A DNA stretch of 42,618 nucleotides from JBKEDG01 sp047973085 (GTDB lineage: Bacteria > Bacillota_I > Bacilli_A > JBKEDG01), in the NCBI GenBank assembly GCA_047973085.1, contig JBKEBI010000014.1, positions 1 through 42,618 on the forward strand, read 5' to 3'. The notes under the pieces were generated by a model. It saw only the letters and a program-made list of their open reading frames with translations. It was not told where the DNA came from and searched no databases. Both the position numbers and the translations under genes were made by a program. Shown here in pieces: positions 42,270 to 42,618 of this stretch (positions are counted from its first letter, which is position 1; the number at the start of each line of letters is the position of its first letter).

Positions 42270-42618
42270 ATGAGAAATCAAAAAGTAAGGCGGAAATGTA
42301 GAATAGTATTGTTTGCACTTTTGATTCAAGCTTCTTTGTTTGTAAATATACCATCAAAAATTGAAGCCACAAGTAGTGAGGAGACTTCAGAAAATATAAG
42401 TACTGAAATTAGCGAAGAAGTTGTAAGTGATAATAGCGCTGATGAAGTTAGTGAGGTTAAGTTCACTACACGAGCAATTACGAATTTAAATTCAATCATA
42501 GTTTATTATGTTGATGAAGAAACAGGAGAGCAAATTGCACCGGCTTTCAAAACTTTACTTGCAACAGGTGAAGAGTGGTCTGCGACTTCTCCAACAATTG
42601 GAGGATATACGCTAACTG
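42270..42618 (+). CDS. MucBP-domain surface protein, N-terminal part (runs off the window)
   Basis: An open frame of 116 codons continues past the window edge. It starts with a signal peptide (about 1-33: basic RNQKVRRK, hydrophobic core, cleavage near KIEA). A Glu/Ser-rich linker follows, then the beginning of a MucBP-like module: IIVYYVDEETGEQIAPAF and IGGYTLT. AAGGAG precedes the ATG. MucBP proteins usually carry several such repeats and an LPXTG anchor, so the missing part is probably long. It would be the third surface protein in this window. Confidence 0.75.
   Translation, partial: MRNQKVRRKCRIVLFALLIQASLFVNIPSKIEATSSEETSENISTEISEEVVSDNSADEVSEVKFTTRAITNLNSIIVYYVDEETGEQIAPAFKTLLATGEEWSATSPTIGGYTLT

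Overview
The window is one continuous, very AT-rich stretch (roughly 30% G+C by eye) from the replication-origin region of a low-GC Gram-positive (Bacillota) chromosome. Strong GGAGG-type ribosome sites, two T-box leaders, LPXTG-type surface proteins and a class II GalT all point there. The gene content recalls Erysipelotrichia-like lineages, but that placement is inference; genus and species cannot be read from the sequence.

Layout. (1) 1-9839, plus strand: part of oriC, then dnaA, dnaN, an S4-domain gene, recF, gyrB and gyrA, with a cell-wall-anchored thioester/SpaA-type surface protein inserted between recF and gyrB. DnaA-box-like 9-mers lie on both sides of dnaA, and a run of TAA triplets precedes dnaN. 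(2) 9840-12282: a PHP-family phosphoesterase, then serS behind a T-box leader. Two perfect parS palindromes flank serS, one of them inside the T-box leader. (3) 12608-20535: a tightly packed operon of ctpA-type protease, tmk, holB, ricT, a trmN6-like methyltransferase, rsmI, a NagB-ROK fusion gene and a WecA/TagO-like transferase. (4) 20552-25408: T-box, thrS, yihY-like, queG, a thioredoxin-like gene interrupted by an in-frame TAG, and trmL. (5) 25661-26707: an orphan histidine kinase.

(6) 26721-37817 is a galactose regulon. On the minus strand lie galR-like (LacI family), galK, galT, galE and galM. Divergently, on the plus strand, lie a GH42 beta-galactosidase and an MglBAC-type ABC importer. 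A 16-bp palindrome sits in the divergent promoter region. Together they would import galactose or small galactosides, release galactose, and feed the Leloir pathway. (7) 38009-40188, minus strand: a VanY-like carboxypeptidase and an LPETG-anchored protein with an InlB-type repeat. (8) 40489-41965: a small radical-SAM protein overlapped by a YhhQ-family queuosine-precursor transporter. (9) From 42270 to the window end: the N-terminus of a MucBP-type surface protein.

The items I consider most worth follow-up are the NagB fusion to a ROK domain that has lost its catalytic and zinc residues, the radical-SAM/YhhQ pair as a possible queuine-salvage module, the thioester adhesin embedded in the replication gene cluster, and the parS site built into a T-box leader. 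No transposase, CRISPR array, tRNA or rRNA was seen.
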